From contig NC_135007.1 in NCBI RefSeq assembly GCF_051020985.1, forward strand, positions 14,845,501 to 14,909,500: a stretch of 64,000 bases of DNA. Reading direction: 5' to 3'. The stretch's first letter is position 1, and the number at the start of each line of letters is the position of its first letter. Both the position numbers and the translations under genes were made by a program. The notes below the pieces were generated by a model that did not search any database, was not told where the DNA came from, and saw nothing but the letters and a program-made list of their open reading frames with translations. The DNA comes from Nomia melanderi. Taxonomy: Eukaryota; Arthropoda; Insecta; Hymenoptera; Halictidae. Shown piece after piece: positions 57,805 through 64,000 of the stretch.

Positions 57805-58024
57805 GTACGGATGCACTGGATGCGTGTTTGCTGGAGTTCCCTTTGGATATGCGATTTTTTTCTTTTATTAATACCTCCACGGATTGGTAACCGATTTACA
57901 CTGGATCATTCAGCTGTTTAACGAATTTCTCTATTAATACTTTCGCAAACTGGTAACCGATTTATTATTTAACGATACACGCGATGACATGCTGTGAATT
58001 AACGTTAACGGTAAGGATCAATCT

Positions 58025-58173
58025 ATCCTTTGCGGACGAATGTATGAAACTTCCATATTTGGAATAGCAAATTACAAATGATTCAACTGTTCGAACAGCA
58101 AGAAGTCAGTACAGTGTTTAGCAGAATTTGCAGGTTTTGTACACTTTCAACAATCTTCGTCCGCAAAGGGTGA
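58025..58173. mobile_element. Family B MITE, degenerate
   Basis: cctttgcggacgaatgtatg to cgtccgcaaagggtgaa. The TTAA is mutated at both ends. Confidence 0.65.
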
Positions 58174-60213
58174 ATCTGTTGTCTTACGATCTATTCGTTC
58201 CGCGAATAAAAACGCGACGGTCCCACACAGCGAAGGAGCAGTATATTTCCATCTATCTCGATGCACTTCCGGGTGCGCGATACCGAAGCGAGGCGAGTGC
58301 GTTTTTGGCGCAGGTTAACCCTTCTATTGGCAAGACCGGAACAATGCAAGATAAGGGAAAGGAATTGTTCTTGGAACGAGTACGAAACGGCCTTTTATTT
58401 GGCACGAGTGGGAACAGAATGAAACACAGAAACGAGATATATTTCTGATTGGCCGTGGAACGGTTAACAACCCCAACGGTGGAGAACAAAATCGAATTCA
58501 GATAAAAGACACTAGTAAACAAAGTTGTACGTCGAGCAAACAAGCCGGGTCGCCAATAACAATTAATTCCAACGATCACGCGTCAGCGCAATCGACGTGT
58601 TTTCACTAATTTTTATCGACCATTAAGCGCGCGACCAATCAATTTCCCGAAACCGTTGCCACGGTTATCCGCGGTATTTAAATAGCCGCGTCTCGATGAT
58701 CTCGGGCAAATATTTACCCGAGGGAACTCGAGTAGATCTGAACTTTGCGCTATCCACGGACAACTATCGTGTCCGAGGTTGAATTCGCATTGTCCGAGAT
58801 TATCGGTATCGAGAGACGAACGGAGGAAGAACATAGATCGCTGAAAAGGACGAGAGGTGGCTCGCTTCGTCGGAATAACATTTCGCATTTTATTCGCGCG
58901 CCTCCCGGGGGACGGCCGGCCGATCGATACCGTTTTTATGTAATCGCCCATTGTCCGCCGGATCGAAACTCCGCGACCGCGCGTCGCCGCGGAGCGGGAA
59001 CAAAGGTAAACCGACACTCGGTGTCGCCGCGCAAAAATAGTCACGCGACGCGCCACCGGCTCGGCGACTCCCCGTGCGCGCGGACGAGAGCCCTCTCTCG
59101 CGAGGATGCTTTCGCGGGGCGAACGCTCGGCGCGCCGCCGCGACCGAAAATAGCGCGGATCAGCGCCATTCGGCGATCATACTCCTCGTAGAATCCTTTG
59201 TTTTGCCTCGTTTTGTTCCGCCTCGGTTCGTTTCGTTTCGTTTCGTTTCGTTTCGGTTCAGTCTCATCTGGCTCGATTCAGATTCCGCCTCCTTTTGCTC
59301 GGCTCGATTCAGCGCGGTTCCGTTTAAATCTGTTTGCCCCGACGCTCATTCTTTCGTGTCCTTTGCTCCAGTTCAATTTTCTCTGCCTCCCCCCACCGAC
59401 GCCCCAGTACGCCTCCATTCGTTCGGCTGCTTTCAATCGCGTTTACTTTTACATAATTCCGCTCGTTCTTTTCGAGCCCGAACGCCGCGCGCCGTGTTCC
59501 ACGTGGGTGAACGCGTTTTAAGGTTTCGCGTATCGAATTCTATACAACGTCCGCGCTCGAGCGGAATGAACGCGATACAACGAGCCGATCGTTGCTCGTT
59601 AATCCACGCGGAACCGTCGCGTTCGCGCGACACGCCGCGCAGGATCGATGGAAATTAATACCTCGCGCGGAATTGGCCGGCGAGAAATTTAATCGTCCCG
59701 CGACGGGAATCGAATTCGTGCCCGACCGCCGGCCCCGGTCGCGCCACCGGTTTTCCCGTTGTTTGCCGTAAAACGCCGATCGTTTTCGAGCTTTACAGGG
59801 CCCATCGGATCCGTATCGAGATTATTAACGATCGCCCGACCGTTGGGAACGTTATGGAACCGTGAAAACCGCGCGCGCTTTTAACGAGCAACTCGACGAG
59901 TCGCGTTAGACCCATTAATTACGCGCCGCATTAATCTTCGCCGCGAGATCATCTCGAGTTTATTATGGCGTCTCGCTGGTTAGCGCGCCGCCCGGTCCGC
60001 CGTTATCGCCGCCTCTCGTGGAAGAACGCTATGAAGCCGCGAAAATGGAGATTATGTACAAATATACCGTTTATCGTTGCCTCGGATAATGATCGTTTGA
60101 ATGGGAAATTGGAATTTCTTGAGCACTTTGTGTCAGTCGATTTGGTAGTTTAGAAACCGTTGTGCACGAGATTGCACCGGAGTCTTTCAGTATCGGCAGT
60201 TTCATCAGTGTTA
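58174..60213. other. CpG-rich DNA, no gene called
   Basis: TTTCG microsatellite at 59226-59257, followed by more gttcg-type repeats. Frames of 148 and 194 codons at 58745-59658 overlap in several phases. Confidence 0.45.
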
Positions 60214-60439
60214 TTAACCATTTGCTCTCGAAAGTTTTTCATTAGAAATATTCAGTGTTCTCCGGTGAGATGGACGATGTCCTTTGAAACTATGAGAAAA
60301 CATATATGAATTAAGGACAGTTATTTTATTTCAATATTCCATATATTGATGCATATAAAGCTTGATATTATATATATAACTTTATAATTTTGCAAATTAT
60401 ATCAAGTGGTGATTGAGTCACCTCGAGTGCAAATATTAA
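60214..60439 (+). mobile_element. Family A MITE
   Basis: TTAACCATTTGCTCTCGAAAG to tcacctcgagtgcaaat then attaa (226 bp). Both ends have point changes. Confidence 0.72.
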
Positions 60440-60509
60440 CGTTTAGATACTTATGTATCACAACTAGCATGAAACCTAGAATCAGTGCACTTTCCTTCGA
60501 TATCACCTT

Positions 60510-60789
60510 TTAACCCTTTGCACTCTGGCTCCACTGTGACACCATTTATGCTATTACATATTTTAATGAATAAATTTAGAAATACCCTAAGATTACTGTA
60601 TCTATGCATCCAAATTTTGTATTAAGAAGGAACATGGATTTCTTTAGTAGATTTTTTGTATTAAGAAGGAACTTCTTAAGAAGGATTTCTTTAAGAGATG
60701 TTACAATATAACATTTTTCATTTGTGCTAGAGATACTATAAAAACTTGGAGTTGGTAGATTACAAAATCATCTGAGTGCTAAGGGTCAA
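60510..60789 (+). mobile_element. A-like left end with family C right end
   Basis: TTAACCCTTTGCACTCTGG at the left. The right end, gagtgctaagggtcaa, is family C with TTAA mutated to TCAA. A small gtattaagaaggaac duplication lies inside. Confidence 0.62.
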
Positions 60790-62196
60790 CATTGAGCACA
60801 CTCGAGTTACTCTAACAGAAGCATCGTTCGCGCAATCGCCTGCTCTATCCGATCGCAAGATACAACCAATCAGAATCGCTTTTTGCCTATCGCAACAGCT
60901 CGAAACCGCAACACGCGAGTTGACACAGTACACCCTACTCCTCAGAGGACATTAAACCGTATCAAACGATCTCCGGAACGAATGTACAAACTCGCGTGCA
61001 TTATCGTCCCATTAAAACGCATCTTCCCGAGCCTCCTCCGTTTACACGCCGATATTACTGTCGTCGGACGCGCTCCGTTGGACCGAATAAACGCATCTGT
61101 CGTAACTCAATTCCTGGGAAGCGCGGCGGACACGAGGTAAACAGAAAAAATGACGGAGGCGCGAAGAAAGGAGTCCCTGCGCGGCCGTAAAAATGGCGGC
61201 TGGCCGTCGCGGCCACGCGTTCGCCGGGGACAATGAGTAATCAGCGGCGTAGACGTCTGTTCGCCAGAAAAACCGTCGGTGACATCGTCGTCCATCTTTT
61301 TCTTTCTTTCTCCCCTTTTTTTTTACATTTTCTCCTTTTTCTGGCGTTGCTAAAGACGTCATTGTCTAGGTCATGCCGTGCTCGAGCGCACAACAGGCCG
61401 TTTCCGGGACGTTAATAACGCGTTTCTTTGTCGTTGCGTTTCCGCTCGCGGAAAGACGCGAGAAGAGAATCTCTACCCGACGATTATCTGGAGAGTAACG
61501 AATCCACTGGACATCTGTTCGATAGAGAACTTCGAGTTGCTGGGAAATTTCAGCTAGATCTTTCGCCAATCGGTTACTATAGGAAAGGAATCGCTATATT
61601 GACAAACTTTCTACATTTCTTTAGTTTACAAATGAAATTCAGAAACTTTTCTATACGCTTTGCTATCTAGATACTCTACCGAAGACAATAGAATAACAGA
61701 ATTTAATAATTGTTCAGAATTTAGTGACAAATTTCAAATACTTTGCTACTTAGATACTACACGAAAGACAGAATAGTCTAACAATGTTCAATCTGTTTTA
61801 CTAGTTACATACTATAAGTACCAGAAATTAATACAATTAGTAAGAAAAATGAGTAAACATATGCGGAAAGCTGATATTCTATTGGTTCCGACCGAAAAAA
61901 TTGCGTTTCCGATGGTTATCGGTCCCCCTCGAATTTTATGGACTCGCGGAGCGTGCGTACGTCTCAGCGACGACAGTTGTTACACGCGCGCACGTGCCGA
62001 GCGTCACCCTAGTCGACTTCTTTCTTTTTTTCGGGACAGGAAATTGATTCTGGTAGATCGGTGCTAATGCAGCCGAGCACCAGCTGCTGCGGTAGATCAC
62101 CAGGCAGGATAATTCGCGCACGGTTCAATGGCTACAGGGCCCGGCGATGTTTCGCTCGGAGATGATCGCCGACGCGTATCGTGATTCTTTCAGCTA
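60790..62196. other. No gene seen
   Basis: GC-rich to 61300, AT-rich at 61600-61860. No exon signal that I trust. Confidence 0.5.
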
Positions 62197-62535
62197 ATTA
62201 TGGAGAGTGTTCGTGGAAAATTCAGAATTTTGGGTACTTTCTGAATGGAATATACTCGAAAGCTTTGGTTTCTGAGTAGATCTGACACAGACCTGTCCAC
62301 AGTTAGAGAAAATTAGGGTACGACCTCGATTCATTGGTGTATTTTACTCATTATTTCAATTTTAAATCTAATTATGGAGTTTTCATGGAAAATTCAGAAC
62401 TTTGGGTACTTTCTAAATAGAATATATTCGAAAGCTTTGGTTTCTGAGTTGATCTGACATAGATCTGTCCACATTTAGAGAAAATTGGGGTACGACCTCG
62501 ATTCATTGGCATATTTTATTTATTATTTCAAATTC
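62197..62535. repeat. Tandem duplication of about 174 bp
   Basis: Two copies from about 62197 and 62370 share ttttgggtactttctgaat-like sequence, cgaaagctttggtttctgag and gggtacgacctcgattcatt. Confidence 0.9.
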
Positions 62536-63075
62536 AAATTTAATACAATACTCGAAACTTGTTTATGATACAAACGAACGTGGTGCTAGGAAGAATTGCA
62601 AAAATACGAAAGTACAAGGATGCCAGGACGCAACGATCAACTCAAAACCCCACACAATCAACCATTCACTATCGCAACAAACTTCTGTCGATCTCCATCA
62701 ACAACATTTCAAATCATTACTCGCGGATAGCGTGGGCAATCGCGTGGACTCGCGCAACAAATATTCTACTCTCCGTGGGTCGACAATAGAAGCCATTAAT
62801 CCGCCTATTAAATTCTAAATGTCGCGAGTATTTTCGTCTTCGTCATTCAAGCCCTGGCAACTGTCTCCTCGAAAGCAAGCCAAAGTTAGAAGAAACGGGA
62901 ATCTGCCACGAAATTCCCATTTTTGTGCGTAGTTACTCCTTTCAAGTATAATAGTCGATCAGGAAGGAGTAATATTCACTTTGAATTCGAATGAACTGAG
63001 TAATATACATATTTGTTGAATCATGTTGAAAATCTTTACCACGAGTCTCACTCGTTGTTGTAGAGCAAGGGGTTG
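62536..63075. other. No gene seen
   Basis: Unique sequence with one 76-codon frame (62559-62789) that is unsupported. Confidence 0.5.
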
Positions 63076-63247
63076 ATTAATAGAAAAAAAGAAAACTAAA
63101 CTAATTAGATCATTTGTCTACGAATTAGTCTTTCAAATTTGAACATTTCATCTCGCTAGAATGCCGACATCGGACAAATTGCAAAGTGCATTGGAGATGT
63201 TAACCCTTTGCGAAGATTCTTTGAAATATACAAGGGCGAAGGGTTAA
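63076..63247 (+). mobile_element. Dimeric family B MITE with linker, third locus
   Basis: A B body (gatcatttgtctacgaatta, catttcatctcgctagaatg) runs into the inverted linker (gcaaagtgcattggagatgt), then a B remnant reduced to 48 bp (63200-63247, TTAACCCTTTGCGAAG to cgaagggttaa). Confidence 0.72.
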
Positions 63248-63356
63248 AGAAACTACCCTAATATTACTCGATTCCTCACACATCCAAATTTAGTACTGCC
63301 GAGGAAAATAAAAGATCTAAGAGATGTATTTCTAATTTTCGCTATATATATTATAA

Positions 63357-63601
63357 TCAACCCCTTAACTTGTACGCTCGAGTTAATTCGAGCGCGCTAA
63401 ACGGGCCAAACTGTGAAAATAACAATGTGAAAGCAAAGAAAAATCGTTTTATTGATATTTCTCATTTACATGGGATTGTAAGCTATAACACTTATTTACT
63501 CAAGAATAAAATACATTCTTTTTCCATGGAACAAAAGTGCAGTATATCAAAATTGATTTTTTTACCGGTTTTTTTTCAAAGAAACTGCGTCAAGGGGTTA
63601 A
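63357..63601 (+). mobile_element. Family L MITE
   Basis: The ends are tcaaccccttaacttgtacg and ctgcgtcaaggggttaa, about 245 bp. CGCTCGA-gttaat-TCGAGCG at 63375-63394 forms a palindrome beside the left end only. B-like sequence (taatagaaaaaaaggaaact) follows directly. Confidence 0.62.
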
Positions 63602-64000
63602 TTAATAGAAAAAAAGGAAACTACTTGTTGATCATCGGCTAAGTGTTCAGCGTGACCCATAGAAAACGGACCCAAGTCGACGTTCGACTTTTCCCCGCGC
63701 CTAAACTCGATAGTTGGCCGGGCGTCAAGTAACCGAACGCGTCGAAATCCGTGATTCTCGTTTAAATATATTCCGACTGGCGTCGAGCCGCGAAACCAGG
63801 TTTTCCCTTTACTTCGTCGCTTGTCCGCTCGTTTGCCCCTCGATCAGAAGTCTCCGTCCGTCTCTCCTCCTCTACCGTAACCTAGTAGCACTTTGGTCAA
63901 CGGCCAGCCAAGAGAGCGCACGGTTTTGGTAAAAGGGGTTGAAGCGGCGGCGATCGATTAGCAGCGCCAGGGTGATCGGAAGTTTATTACCGCGACGCGT
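63602..64000. other. B-type remnant then unique CpG-rich DNA
   Basis: The first about 40 bp match family B. The rest is GC-rich, and I see no gene in it. Confidence 0.5.

Noticed and set aside
1..64000. tRNA, rRNA, microRNA or CRISPR features
   Set aside because: No box motifs, known mature sequences or spacer arrays were recognised. Regular repeats here are minisatellites without unique spacers.

Overview
This is a eukaryotic nuclear window, almost certainly from an insect. High CpG content, tiny exons in multi-kilobase introns and hundreds of short TTAA-flanked repeats suggest Hymenoptera, perhaps a bee; that is inference, not a species call. It contains no bacterial-style gene density, no rRNA and no CRISPR. 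I recognised no tRNA or microRNA. Most open frames here are chance frames in GC-rich sequence or frames inside repeats.

One gene is clear. Three phase-0 coding exons on the + strand (1887-2123, 18985-19140, 20355-20471) encode the amino-terminal part of a MARCKS-like A-kinase anchor protein, the Drosophila Akap200 family. They carry an N-myristoylation signal, an acidic Lys/Glu/Thr-rich linker and the basic effector motif KKKWSFRSISFSKKDKNKP. Intron 1 is about 16.9 kb, intron 2 about 1.2 kb, and intron 3 starts at 20472. I found no convincing later exon, so the rest of the window is either intron 3 or intergenic. A second candidate gene start lies at 56.6-57.8 kb: a TATA box, a GC-rich leader, and a 52-codon exon-like frame at 57649-57804 that I could not identify.

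The rest is dominated by small non-autonomous elements of about 150-310 bp. They are bounded by TTAA and have terminal inverted repeats beginning CCC or CAC, the signature of piggyBac-superfamily MITEs. I separate at least twelve families by terminal sequence, lettered A to L here (my own labels). A: CCCTTTGCACTC. B: CCCTTTGCGGACGAA. C: CCCTTAGCACTCCAG. D: CACTAGAACTACCG. E: CACTAGGTTTACGG. F: CCCTTTGCGGTCCGAAG. G: CCCTCTGTGGGCC. H: CAC plus GGCAGCCAGTG. I: CCTCTTAGGCAC. J: CCTAGAACTGCCGG. K: CCCATTCGAGACC. L: CCCCTTGACGC. They nest in one another at TTAA, chain together sharing single TTAA sites, form dimers that recur at separate loci, and several carry a palindrome just inside one end only.

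Between the MITEs are minisatellites (17, 20, 31, 32 bp and about 136-174 bp units), low-copy dispersed duplications in direct and inverted orientation, one mariner-like MITE, microsatellites, and GC-rich single-copy DNA in which I see no gene.
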